Source: an uncultured Lachnospiraceae bacterium
Lineage (GTDB): Bacteria > Bacillota > Clostridia > Lachnospirales > Lachnospiraceae
DNA length: 64,000 nt
Reading direction: 5' to 3'
Assembly: GCA_902786365.1 (NCBI GenBank)
Contig: CADACD010000003.1
Location: 62,001 to 126,000, forward strand
How positions within the stretch are numbered: the stretch's first letter is position 1; each line of letters begins with the position of its first letter. The position numbers and the translations under genes were made by a program. Below are positions 55,608 to 63,903 of this stretch, in pieces. The notes under the pieces are model-generated. The model did no database searches. It saw only the letters and a program-made list of their open reading frames with translations, and had not been told where the DNA came from.

Positions 55608-57272
55608 ATGGCAGACATATGTAATGTAAAGGTGGGAGAAGTCACAAAACAGTATGAGGAAGGAACGAGTTTTTTAGAGATTTCAAGAGATTTTGCAGGA
55701 CAGTACGATGCAGAAATTGTGCTTGCAAAAAATAATGGAAAATTGATAGAGCTTTTTAAGAAAGTCACCTCAGACTGTGAGATAGATTTTCTGACAGTGA
55801 AGACATCACCAGGAATTGATGCTTATAAGAGAAGTGCAACACTAATTATGCTCAAGGCAGTTTATGATGTTGTTGGAAGAAAAAATATCGAGAAAATCAG
55901 TGTAAAATATTCAATCAGTAAAGGATATTATTGTACAATTGATGGAAATCTTATTTTAAATGAAGAATTATTAAATACAATCAAAGAAACAATGAAGATG
56001 ATTGTGAATGAAGATGTTCCAATCAATAAGAGAACTGTTGGTACAACGGCAGCAGTGAATCTTTTTAGAAGGCATAAGATGTATGATAAAGAAAAGCTTT
56101 TTAAATTTAGAAGAGCATCTAAGGTCAATATATATAGTATAAAAGGTTTTGAAGATTATTTTTACGGATATATGGTTCCAAGTACAGGATATATCAGGTT
56201 CTTTGATTTGTATCTGTATGACGAAGGGTTTGTCCTCCAACTGCCCATTAAGGAAAACCCTTGTGAAGTACCTGCGTTTAAACCGCAGAATAAATTGTTT
56301 CAGGTAATGAAAGAATCAGATAAATGGGGAGAAATGCTTAATATTGACACTGTAGGTGCATTAAATGAAGAAATTGCAAAAGGCAATATTAATGATATCA
56401 TTCTTGTTTCAGAGGCTTTGCAGGAGAAAAAAATTTCTGAAATAGCAACTACAATTGCTAACGATGGGGGAAAAAAATTTATCATGATTGCGGGCCCGTC
56501 ATCATCGGGAAAGACTAGTTTTTCACACAGATTGAGCATACAGCTTAAGGCAAACGGACTTAAGCCTCATCCAATCGCAATAGATAATTATTTTGTTAAC
56601 AGGAGTCTGACTCCAAGAGATGAAAATGGAAATTATAATTTTGAAATTTTAGAGGCGATAGATGTAGAACAATTTAATAGAGATATGACAGCACTTTCAG
56701 CAGGAAAAACTGTGAGAATGCCTACCTTTAATTTTATTACAGGAGAGAGAGAGTATAAGGGAAATTCACTGACGCTTGGCAGGGATGATATTCTTGTTAT
56801 TGAGGGAATTCATGGATTGAATGATAAACTTTCCTATACACTTCCAAAAGAAAGTAAATTTAAAATATATATCAGTGCATTGACACAGCTTAACATTGAT
56901 GAACACAACAGAATCTCCACAACAGACGGACGACTGATTAGAAGAATGGTAAGAGATGCAAGAACAAGGGGGATTAGTGCGCAGGAGACAATTTCAAGAT
57001 GGCAGTCTGTAAGAAATGGGGAAGAAAGCTACATATTTCCATTTCAGGAAGAAGCTGACATTATGTTTAATTCGGCATTAATATATGAGCTTGCTGTTTT
57101 AAAGCAGTTTGCAGAACCACTGTTATTTGGAATTGAGAAAAGCTGTCCCGAGTATATAGAAGCAAAGAGACTGCTTAAATTTTTAGATTATTTTCTGGGT
57201 GTGAATACGGAAAGTATTCCAACAAATTCACTTGTGCGTGAATTCGTTGGAGGAAGCTGTTTTAATGTTTAA
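55608..57272 (+). CDS. Nucleoside (uridine) kinase with N-terminal TGS domain
   Basis: A 554-residue multi-domain protein. Residues 1-65 resemble a TGS domain; about 65-240 resemble the second domain of threonyl-tRNA synthetases (YKRSATLIMLKAVYD), with no aminoacylation core. From about residue 285 comes a P-loop kinase: GPSSSGKT (296-303), IAIDNYFVNR, VEGIHGLND-type IEGIHGLND and RLIRRMVRDARTRG, of the uridine/phosphoribulokinase family. Uridine phosphorylation is likely but unproven; the N-terminal part may bind RNA or a nucleotide. GAGAGG precedes the ATG. It ends about 95 bp before the RNase P RNA. Confidence 0.88.
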   Translation: MADICNVKVGEVTKQYEEGTSFLEISRDFAGQYDAEIVLAKNNGKLIELFKKVTSDCEIDFLTVKTSPGIDAYKRSATLIMLKAVYDVVGRKNIEKISVKYSISKGYYCTIDGNLILNEELLNTIKETMKMIVNEDVPINKRTVGTTAAVNLFRRHKMYDKEKLFKFRRASKVNIYSIKGFEDYFYGYMVPSTGYIRFFDLYLYDEGFVLQLPIKENPCEVPAFKPQNKLFQVMKESDKWGEMLNIDTVGALNEEIAKGNINDIILVSEALQEKKISEIATTIANDGGKKFIMIAGPSSSGKTSFSHRLSIQLKANGLKPHPIAIDNYFVNRSLTPRDENGNYNFEILEAIDVEQFNRDMTALSAGKTVRMPTFNFITGEREYKGNSLTLGRDDILVIEGIHGLNDKLSYTLPKESKFKIYISALTQLNIDEHNRISTTDGRLIRRMVRDARTRGISAQETISRWQSVRNGEESYIFPFQEEADIMFNSALIYELAVLKQFAEPLLFGIEKSCPEYIEAKRLLKFLDYFLGVNTESIPTNSLVREFVGGSCFNV

Positions 57273-57332
57273 AAGGCATATCTGTGAATAGATTTTTAAA
57301 GTCGAATTATGTAAAAAAAATTATAAAGGTTA

Positions 57333-57361
57333 TTTACAAAAAATCGGAATAGTGATAACAT
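57333..57361 (+). promoter_or_regulatory. SigA-type promoter of rnpB
   Basis: TTTACA (57333-57338), 17 bp and TAACAT (57356-57361); the predicted start at about 57368 coincides with the 5' side of RNase P helix P1, which supports both calls. Confidence 0.65.
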
Positions 57362-57366
57362 ATCAT

Positions 57367-57716
57367 ATGTTGAGTAGAACAGATAATCGCAGATGCAGTA
57401 CCGAAAGGAAGCATATGAGGAAAGTCCGGGCTTCGCAGGGCAGGATGCCGGATAACGTCCGGTGGAGGTGACTCCAAGGCAAGTGCAACAGAAATATACC
57501 GCCACTATTGTGGTAAGGGTGGAAAGGCAGTTTAAGAGACTACCGCTGTGATGGTAACATTGCAGGCACATGTAAACCCCATCCGAAGCAAGACCGAACA
57601 GAAAACGATTGGCGGCCCGTCAGGTTTTCGGGTAGGTTGCTTGATTCTATTGGCAACAATAGAACTAGACAGATGATTATCAAAAACATAACCCGGCTTA
57701 CAGTTCTGCTCAATAT
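57367..57716 (+). ncRNA. rnpB: RNase P RNA
   Basis: The catalytic RNA that trims 5' leaders from tRNA precursors, about 350 nt. Conserved blocks are GAGGAAAGTCCGGGC (57417-57431), ACAGAAATATACCGCC, AAGGGTGGAAAGGCAG, the GACAGATGATTATC stretch near 57668 and AACCCGGCTTAC near the 3' end. The ends are set by helix P1, where 57370-57380 pairs with 57703-57713 with one G-T and extends a few pairs further. I did not fold it fully, so I do not assign the structural type. Confidence 0.95.
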
Positions 57717-57766
57717 GATTAATAAAAAACGCAGACCTAATTGATTTGCCAGAAGCGAGGTGTTTT

Positions 57767-58636
57767 ATGAAAAAAAGAGTTGTTATTCTTGGTATTTCAA
57801 TCATGATAGCCTTGATTGTTGAGATAATCGGATTATATGGAATATTACAGATAAATAAGAAAAATACAAAGAACTCTGCGAATAATGAAAATGAAACGAA
57901 ATTGATTGAAAATGATACAGAGAGTGAAAAGACAGGAGAAACAGAATCGGTAGAAGCGACAGAGGAAACCGAAACGGCGACAGAGGAAGAAACAACAACG
58001 GAGTCGCATACAGAGGAAATAGATCCGAATAAGCCGATGATTGCTCTTACATTTGATGATGGTCCGTCAAGTGAGAATACACCAAGATTATTGGAGGCAT
58101 TAAAGGAATATGGTGCACATGCAACATTCTTTGTTGTCGGATATAATCTGGATGGAAATGAAGATATTTTAAGACAGGCGGCAGACCAGGGATGTGAGAT
58201 AGGTAATCACACCCTGTCACATAGTAAATTGACAGATCTTGATGACAATGCACTTGATTCTGAAATAGGTGGAATGGCAGAAAAAATCAAGAGTATTACA
58301 GGACAGGAAGTTGTGACAATAAGGCCTCCGTATGGAGCTGTTGATGACCGTGTAATGCAACATATTAACTCACCAATTATACTGTGGTCGATAGATACTG
58401 AAGACTGGAAGACAAGAGATGTCAACTCCAATATACAGAGTATTCAGCAGAATGTATTTGACGGTGCAATCATCTTGATGCATGATATTCATCCGGAGTC
58501 TGTCGATGCTGCAATTCAGGTATTGGGATGGCTGAAAGACCAGGGATATCAGATGGTAACAATCAGTGAATTAGGATATTACAGAAGAGGCGGACTTAGA
58601 ACCGGAATCAGATATGGTTCGATTGAGCCGAATTAA
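57767..58636 (+). CDS. Polysaccharide deacetylase (NodB domain), membrane-anchored
   Basis: A 289-residue protein with an N-terminal signal anchor (residues 5-28), a Thr/Glu-rich spacer (about 35-90) that probably spans the wall, and a NodB catalytic domain. Its motifs are ALTFDDGPS, the metal-binding GNHTLSHS, RPPYGAVDD and ILMHDIH. Likely substrates are peptidoglycan N-acetyl groups (GlcNAc or MurNAc); which one cannot be read. ATG 57767 follows GAGGTG; a TTG at 57746 in frame precedes it. It follows rnpB and ends at a terminator facing pyrI. Confidence 0.92.
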   Translation: MKKRVVILGISIMIALIVEIIGLYGILQINKKNTKNSANNENETKLIENDTESEKTGETESVEATEETETATEEETTTESHTEEIDPNKPMIALTFDDGPSSENTPRLLEALKEYGAHATFFVVGYNLDGNEDILRQAADQGCEIGNHTLSHSKLTDLDDNALDSEIGGMAEKIKSITGQEVVTIRPPYGAVDDRVMQHINSPIILWSIDTEDWKTRDVNSNIQSIQQNVFDGAIILMHDIHPESVDAAIQVLGWLKDQGYQMVTISELGYYRRGGLRTGIRYGSIEPN

Positions 58637-58683
58637 TACAAAATTAATACAGAATGAGCACAGAATTGACAGAAACTCAAAAT

Positions 58684-58727
58684 AAAAAGTTCTTCGGATT
58701 AAAGTGATTAATCTGAAGAACTTTTTT
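58684..58727. terminator. Bidirectional terminator between the deacetylase gene and pyrI
   Basis: A 19-bp stem with one G-T pair (58684-58702 with 58708-58726) and a 5-nt loop, flanked by A- and T-runs, so it works on both strands. Confidence 0.88.
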
Positions 58728-58761
58728 CTATGGAAATTATTTAATTTCAAATTATGATTGA

Positions 58762-59193
58762 TTAGAAGTTAGGAGTATATCTTTCTTCACAGTATTTGCA
58801 TCTGTACTCTTCTTTGTTTGAATCAGATAGTATAAATATCTGGTCAAGTGTTTTTTCTTCGGATGTGATACAACGGGGATTTTTGCATATAAAAACATTT
58901 TTGATTGTGCGTGGCAGTGTCAAATCCTTCTTTTCTGTAATCTCACCATTTTGTATAATATTTACTGTAATATCATGGTCGATACAGCCTAGAATATCCA
59001 AATCAACAAGGTCAAGAGAACCTTCTATCTTTATAATATCTTTCCTTCCCATTTTTTCACTTCTCGCATTTTTGATAATAGCAACCTGACAGTCTAATTT
59101 ATCAAGCTGCAGATATTTATAGATTGACATTGATTTGCCGGCCTTGATATGGTCAAGAACAATGCCCTCATTTAATGAACCTACATTTAACAT
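58762..59193 (-). CDS. pyrI: Aspartate carbamoyltransferase regulatory subunit
   Basis: A 143-residue protein that binds nucleotide effectors and holds catalytic trimers together. The N-terminal allosteric domain starts GIVLDHIKAGKSM; the zinc domain has CKNPRC and CKYCEERY, four Cys in the usual spacing. The start lies 17 bp after the pyrB stop, so the order is pyrB-pyrI as in other bacteria with allosteric ATCase. Confidence 0.95.
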   Translation of the reverse strand: MLNVGSLNEGIVLDHIKAGKSMSIYKYLQLDKLDCQVAIIKNARSEKMGRKDIIKIEGSLDLVDLDILGCIDHDITVNIIQNGEITEKKDLTLPRTIKNVFICKNPRCITSEEKTLDQIFILSDSNKEEYRCKYCEERYTPNF

Positions 59194-59210
59194 AATTATC
59201 CGCCCTTTCC

Positions 59211-60134
59211 TTAATCTGAAACTTTAATTTCTAAAAGTGTCAATATTAGTGCCATTCTTACATACACACCATATTGTGCTTGTTTAAAATAGACAGCACG
59301 TTCATCATCATCTACCTCGATAGAAATTTCATTTACTCTCGGCAGAGGATGTAATACGAGCATATCAGGTCTTGCAAGACTCATTTTCTCAGCATCTAAA
59401 ATATAGCTGTCTTTCAATCGAATATAATCCTCTTCGTTAAAGAATCTTTCTTTTTGTACTCTTGTCATGTAAAGAATATCAAGCTCACCTATCACTTCAT
59501 CAAGACGTTCGACTTCTTTATATTCTAAATTATTTTTTTCTAATACATCCTGTATGATATAGCTTGGAACCTTGAGTTCATTCGGAGAAATAAGAACAAA
59601 TTTAATTCCGGTATATCTTGAAAGTGCATTGATTAGTGAATGGACTGTTCGACCAAATTTTAAATCGCCACATAAACCAATGACTAGATTATCAAATCTT
59701 CCCTTAAGAGAACGAATCGTCATAAGATCTGTAAGAGTCTGTGTGGGATGCTGATGCCCTCCGTCGCCTGCATTAATAACAGGGATAGAAGATTTTGAGG
59801 CAGCTACGAGTGGAGCACCTTCTTTATAATGGCGCATTGCACATATATCGGCGTAGCAAGATATGATTCTAATTGTATCAGAAACAGTTTCTCCTTTTGC
59901 AACTGAACTTGAATCGGCAGAAGAAAAGCCGAGTACATTTCCACCTAAATTAAGCATTGCAGCCTCAAAGCTTAATCTTGTCCTGGTACTTGGCTCATAA
60001 AAAAGAGTTGCTAATTTTTTGCCTTTACAGGCTTCCTTGTATTTATCGGGATTATGCTCGATATCTGATGCAAGGTCAAGTAATTCATCAAGTTCTTCTG
60101 TGGATAGGTCTAATGGACTAAGTAAGTGACGCAT
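59211..60134 (-). CDS. pyrB: Aspartate carbamoyltransferase catalytic subunit
   Basis: Catalyses the first committed step of pyrimidine synthesis, carbamoyl phosphate plus aspartate. The 307-residue protein has the carbamoyl-phosphate site [29 protein letters not shown] and the aspartate-site loop [15 protein letters not shown] is just upstream of the ATG. The rest of the pyr pathway is not in the window. A likely promoter and a small leader hairpin lie upstream. Confidence 0.97.
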   Translation of the reverse strand: MRHLLSPLDLSTEELDELLDLASDIEHNPDKYKEACKGKKLATLFYEPSTRTRLSFEAAMLNLGGNVLGFSSADSSSVAKGETVSDTIRIISCYADICAMRHYKEGAPLVAASKSSIPVINAGDGGHQHPTQTLTDLMTIRSLKGRFDNLVIGLCGDLKFGRTVHSLINALSRYTGIKFVLISPNELKVPSYIIQDVLEKNNLEYKEVERLDEVIGELDILYMTRVQKERFFNEEDYIRLKDSYILDAEKMSLARPDMLVLHPLPRVNEISIEVDDDERAVYFKQAQYGVYVRMALILTLLEIKVSD

Positions 60135-60176
60135 AAATTCCTCCGTTCTTATCTAACGACAATAAATATGATGTGG

Positions 60177-60198
60177 AGGGCACAAGTATTTTGCCCCT
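60177..60198 (-). other. Hairpin in the pyrB leader
   Basis: On the minus strand AGGGGCA pairs with TGCCCT (one bulge) around a 9-nt loop, within the ~100-nt leader. There is no T-run, and no PyrR-binding or UTP-attenuator sequence I can recognise, so its role is open. Confidence 0.3.
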
Positions 60199-60234
60199 GG
60201 TATCATAAATATAGATAATATAAATTTCTATAAT

Positions 60235-60263
60235 ATATTAATATATGTTCGGACAGATTGCAA
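60235..60263 (-). promoter_or_regulatory. SigA-type promoter for pyrBI
   Basis: On the minus strand TTGCAA (60258-60263), 17 bp and TAATAT (60235-60240) precede pyrB by about 100 bp. The region is AT-rich. Confidence 0.55.
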
Positions 60264-60283
60264 ATATTTTTATAAAAAAGTTT

Positions 60284-61537
60284 CTAACCTGCTAATTTGA
60301 TAACTTCTATTGTATCAATTCTCATCTTATCCATTGCAATGACTTTGAGAGAAACATTATCAATAATAATCTTGTCACCTGGATTTGGAAAACGGTCTAA
60401 TTTCTCAATAATGAGACCGCCTACCGAATCGTAATTATCAGAGTGAAGTTTCAAGTTCAAACGGTCATTCAAATCAGAAATCTTTAACTGTCCTTCTATA
60501 ATAAATTTATTTGCTGTGACTTCCTTTATGGCATCCTCCTCATCAACATCATATTCATCATGAATTTCGCCAACAATTTCCTCAAGAAGATCTTCTAATG
60601 TAATCAGACCGGAAGTAACACCATATTCATCAAGGACAATTACAATATTGACGGAAGTTTTTTTCATCTCCATCATCAGTTCAGAGACTTTCTTTGTTTC
60701 ATAAGTAAAGAAAGCGCTTCTAAGAAAATCTCTGACATCAAAGATTGTGTCAGGGTTATAAAGCAGCAAATCTTTCATATTGATAATGCCTATTACAGAA
60801 TCAGAAGATTCCTGATAAATTGGAATTCTGGTATATTTTTCAGTACGGAAAATATCGATTAATTCGTCATAAGTACTGTTGATATCAGCCATTGTCATAT
60901 CAACCTTTGGAACCATGACATCAGATGCAACAGCATCGCCGAAATCGAACACATTATTAATCATTTGGCGTTCTTCCTGCTCAATGACGCCCTCTTCATG
61001 ACTGACATCAACAATTGTTCGGAGTTCATTTTCGGTTATTAGATTTGCTTTAGCATTAGGGTTAATTCTTAGAATCCTTAACAGTCCGTGAGATAACAGG
61101 TTAATGATATATATCACTGGTGTGAGTACAGTCATAAGTGCATATATGATACTTGCATATAGCAGTGCAAAATGCAGAGAATACATCGTTGCAAGGGTTT
61201 TTGGTGTTATTTCTCCAAAAATCAATATCAGAAGTGTCAGTGTACCGGTTGCAATACTGATGGCATATTTTCCATAAAGCCTCTGTGCCAAAAGAGTGGC
61301 AAGAGAAGAGGCAATGATATTGACAAGATTATTTCCTATCAGGATAGCACTGAGCATTTTTTGCTTATTTTCAATAATTTTATTGACAAGTTCCGCCTTT
61401 TTATTATTCTCTTCCATCAGTGTTCTTATCTGGATGCTGCTTACTGTTGTAAATGCAGTTTCAGCAGAAGAAAAGAAAGATGACATGAGGATGAGCAGTA
61501 TCAGAATGACGAGCATGGTAATTTCTATAGTCTGCAA
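60284..61537 (-). CDS. CNNM/CorC-family membrane protein with CBS domains
   Basis: A 417-residue protein of the HlyC/CorC (DUF21-CBS-transporter-associated) family. It has an N-terminal DUF21 domain with about four helices (LILMSSFFSSAETAFTT; FGEITPKTLA), two CBS domains (VPKVDMTMADI ... RIPIYQESSDSVIGIINMKD; VLDEYGVTSGLITLEDLLEE) and a C-terminal CorC domain. Relatives export Mg2+ or Co2+; 'hemolysin' is a historical name. The start is TTG 61537, 9 bp after AAGGAG on the minus strand; a GTG at 61561 precedes that site and an ATG at 61516 has none. Confidence 0.92.
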   Translation of the reverse strand: MQTIEITMLVILILLILMSSFFSSAETAFTTVSSIQIRTLMEENNKKAELVNKIIENKQKMLSAILIGNNLVNIIASSLATLLAQRLYGKYAISIATGTLTLLILIFGEITPKTLATMYSLHFALLYASIIYALMTVLTPVIYIINLLSHGLLRILRINPNAKANLITENELRTIVDVSHEEGVIEQEERQMINNVFDFGDAVASDVMVPKVDMTMADINSTYDELIDIFRTEKYTRIPIYQESSDSVIGIINMKDLLLYNPDTIFDVRDFLRSAFFTYETKKVSELMMEMKKTSVNIVIVLDEYGVTSGLITLEDLLEEIVGEIHDEYDVDEEDAIKEVTANKFIIEGQLKISDLNDRLNLKLHSDNYDSVGGLIIEKLDRFPNPGDKIIIDNVSLKVIAMDKMRIDTIEVIKLAG

Positions 61538-61816
61538 TGTTAAAATCTCCTTTATTATCACTATTAAATATGTTGAATTGAATTGTACATTATATTTTTT
61601 ATACTGTAAAGAATTTTTTGAGGATGATTAATCAACAAAAAAGGAATAGATTATAAAGATTGTTAATATAATTAATGTAAAGAAGAGTGATTTTGATACA
61701 GACAGTATTGCAGGAGTGATATTTTATAGCAGATAAAAAATAAATGGAAGCTGTCATATCTGCCATTGCAATCATGATGTAAGATGCTGTCGATAGGCGG
61801 AATCAGAGGACGGGAT

Positions 61817-62173
61817 ATGAAGAATAAGTTGAGAACCGGTTTAAAAACAATTATTTTTATGTGCGTTTCTACATTTGTATTATTGCTTTTGGTATCAGGG
61901 ATTTATTACAAATTTCATATTGATAACACTAAAATCATGGCGGGCGTTGTGGGAATCTATTTTTTATCAACCTTTGTAGGCGGATTTATTTATGGAAAAA
62001 TCAAAGAAAAAAATAAGTATTTATATGGAATTCTGATAGGAATTATTTACTTTGCAGTGCTGCTGACGGTTTCAATGTTATGCAGGCATGGTGTTAAAAT
62101 GAACGATTCGAATGTGATATATGCATTATTAAGCTGCATATTTGGAGGAATGTTGGGAGGTATGCTTGGTTAA
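61817..62173 (+). CDS. Small membrane protein, TIGR04086-like
   Basis: A 118-residue protein with four hydrophobic helices and Gly-rich ends (LSCIFGGMLGGMLG). It resembles the TIGR04086 family of clostridial membrane proteins, of unknown function. ATG 61817 follows AGAGGA by 6 bp; an in-frame ATG at 61784 would add 11 residues. It lies just upstream of the SCIFF peptide gene, but that gene has its own promoter, so a functional link is not shown. The 280 bp between it and the CorC-like gene upstream show no other clear feature. Confidence 0.72.
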   Translation: MKNKLRTGLKTIIFMCVSTFVLLLLVSGIYYKFHIDNTKIMAGVVGIYFLSTFVGGFIYGKIKEKNKYLYGILIGIIYFAVLLTVSMLCRHGVKMNDSNVIYALLSCIFGGMLGGMLG

Positions 62174-62188
62174 TTAAAAAAAAACACT

Positions 62189-62216
62189 TTGAAATATTTA
62201 TCAATTATGATATAAT
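62189..62216 (+). promoter_or_regulatory. Strong SigA promoter for the SCIFF peptide gene
   Basis: TTGAAA (62189-62194), a 16-bp spacer and a perfect TATAAT (62211-62216), 34 bp before the peptide ATG. Confidence 0.7.
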
Positions 62217-62249
62217 AATGCAAGTTAATGAATAAAGGAGGATTTTTCA

Positions 62250-62390
62250 ATGAAACACGTAAAAACATTAAGTACAAGAACATTGAAAGAGACAATGCAG
62301 AAAGGTGGATGTGGCGAATGTCAGACATCCTGCCAGTCAGCTTGTAAGACATCTTGTACAGTTGGCAACCAGAGTTGTGAAAATAAATAA
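62250..62390 (+). CDS. scfA: SCIFF ranthipeptide precursor (six Cys in 46 residues)
   Basis: A 46-residue ribosomal peptide with six cysteines (residues 21, 24, 28, 32, 36 and 43) after a Lys/Thr-rich leader (MKHVKTLSTRTLKET). This is the 'six cysteines in forty-five' family found in nearly all Clostridia. The maturase encoded 105 bp downstream forms thioether bridges between Cys sulfur and other residues of the core. AAGGAGG (62235-62241) and its own SigA promoter suggest high expression. The mature product's role is not settled; links to quorum sensing and metabolism have been proposed. Confidence 0.96.
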   Translation: MKHVKTLSTRTLKETMQKGGCGECQTSCQSACKTSCTVGNQSCENK

Positions 62391-62425
62391 TATCGCCTTA
62401 CATAGAATTATATATCATAATTCTC

Positions 62426-62465
62426 ATAACAGAGCCAATGCAGTAAAATGTATTGACTCTGTTAT
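62426..62465 (+). other. Hairpin between the SCIFF peptide and maturase genes
   Basis: A 14-bp stem with one C-A mismatch (62426-62439 with 62452-62465) and a 12-nt loop, without a T-run. It could protect the peptide mRNA's 3' end or mark a processing site, so that more peptide than enzyme is made; a full terminator is unlikely. Confidence 0.6.
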
Positions 62466-62495
62466 CGTGCGTTAGAAAGGTATGGTAATTATAAA

Positions 62496-63857
62496 GTGAT
62501 ACATCAATATAAGAGCAATGGTTATAATATTGTTCTGGATGTAAATAGCGGCTCTGTTCATGTTGTGGATAATTTATGCTATGATTTGATTTCGATGTAT
62601 GAGAATAATGACAAAGAGACAATCATGAATGAGTTGGGCATGAAATATAGCGATAAAGAGATAGAGGAAGCATTTTTTGAAGTTGAGGAACTTAAAAATG
62701 CCGGGCAGCTTTTTACAGAGGACATTTATAGACAATATATAACAGATTTTAAAAAACGAAAGACTGTTGTCAAAGCATTGTGTCTTCATATAGCACATGA
62801 CTGTAATCTTGCATGTAAATATTGTTTTGCCGGAAAAGGTGAATACAATGGCGAAAAGGCAATGATGAGTCTTGAAGTTGGAAAAAAGGCAATTGACTTT
62901 CTAATAGAAAATTCAGGTAACAGAAGAAATCTTGAAGTTGATTTCTTTGGCGGAGAACCACTTATGAACTGGGAAGTGGTAAAAGAGATCGTAAGATATG
63001 GACGTTCCAAAGAGAAGGAGTTCAACAAAAACTTTAGGTTTACACTTACAACAAATGGAGTTCTGTTGAATGATGAGGTAATGGAATTCGCGAACAAAGA
63101 GATGTCAAATGTTGTACTGAGTCTTGATGGAAGAAAAGAAGTGAATGACAGAATGAGACCATTTAGAAACGGAAAGGGAAGCTATGATGTTATTGTTCCG
63201 AAGTTTCAGAAAATGGCAGAAAGCAGGAATCAGACAAATTATTATGTGAGAGGAACTTTCACTCATGATAATCTTGATTTTTCAGAAGATGTTATTCATT
63301 ACGCAGATTTAGGATTTAAACAGATGTCAATGGAACCGGTAGTCGGTGAAGATGATGAAAGATATGCAATCAAAGAAGAAGACCTTCCTAAGATTATGGA
63401 AGAATACGACAAGCTTGCAAGAGAGTATATCAAGAGATACAAAGAGGGAAGAGGATTTAATTTTTTCCATTTTATGATAGATTTGCAGCAGGGACCATGT
63501 GTGGCAAAGCGATTGTCAGGTTGTGGTTCGGGAACAGAATATCTTTCGGTTACTCCTTGGGGAGATTTATACCCATGTCATCAATTTGTCGGACAAGATG
63601 AATTTTTACTCGGAAATGTATTTGATGGTATTAAGAGACAGGATATTTGTGATGAGTTCAAAATGTGCAATGTCTATGCGAAAGACAAATGTTCAGAGTG
63701 TTTTGCAAGATACTACTGTAGTGGTGGCTGTGCAGCAAATTCGTACAAGTTCCACGGTTCCATTACAGATGCCTATGATATTGGATGCGAAATGCAACGA
63801 AAACGTATTGAATGTGCCATCATGATAAAAGCGGCACTTGCAGACAACTATGAATAA
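62496..63857 (+). CDS. scfB: SCIFF peptide radical SAM maturase
   Basis: A 453-residue SPASM-type radical SAM enzyme that forms thioether crosslinks in the SCIFF peptide. It has an N-terminal peptide-recognition domain (PqqD/RRE-like, about residues 1-90), the radical SAM cluster CNLACKYC (Cys103, Cys107, Cys110), a TIM-barrel core with FFGGEPLMNW, and a C-terminal Cys-rich SPASM part (CGSGTEYLS, YPCHQF, CSECFARYYCSGGC) for two auxiliary clusters. The start is GTG 62496; GAAAGG is about 15 bp upstream, a weak arrangement that would keep enzyme levels low. secD follows, a common neighbour of this pair in Clostridia. Confidence 0.95.
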   Translation: MIHQYKSNGYNIVLDVNSGSVHVVDNLCYDLISMYENNDKETIMNELGMKYSDKEIEEAFFEVEELKNAGQLFTEDIYRQYITDFKKRKTVVKALCLHIAHDCNLACKYCFAGKGEYNGEKAMMSLEVGKKAIDFLIENSGNRRNLEVDFFGGEPLMNWEVVKEIVRYGRSKEKEFNKNFRFTLTTNGVLLNDEVMEFANKEMSNVVLSLDGRKEVNDRMRPFRNGKGSYDVIVPKFQKMAESRNQTNYYVRGTFTHDNLDFSEDVIHYADLGFKQMSMEPVVGEDDERYAIKEEDLPKIMEEYDKLAREYIKRYKEGRGFNFFHFMIDLQQGPCVAKRLSGCGSGTEYLSVTPWGDLYPCHQFVGQDEFLLGNVFDGIKRQDICDEFKMCNVYAKDKCSECFARYYCSGGCAANSYKFHGSITDAYDIGCEMQRKRIECAIMIKAALADNYE

Positions 63858-63903
63858 AAAATCATCAATATAAAAGTATAAAGAAAGGAATGTTTAAGAA
63901 AAA

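Noticed and set aside
57296..57804. Two short minus-strand open frames over the RNase P RNA
   Set aside because: They run across conserved RNase P blocks; the RNA explains the sequence better than a protein.
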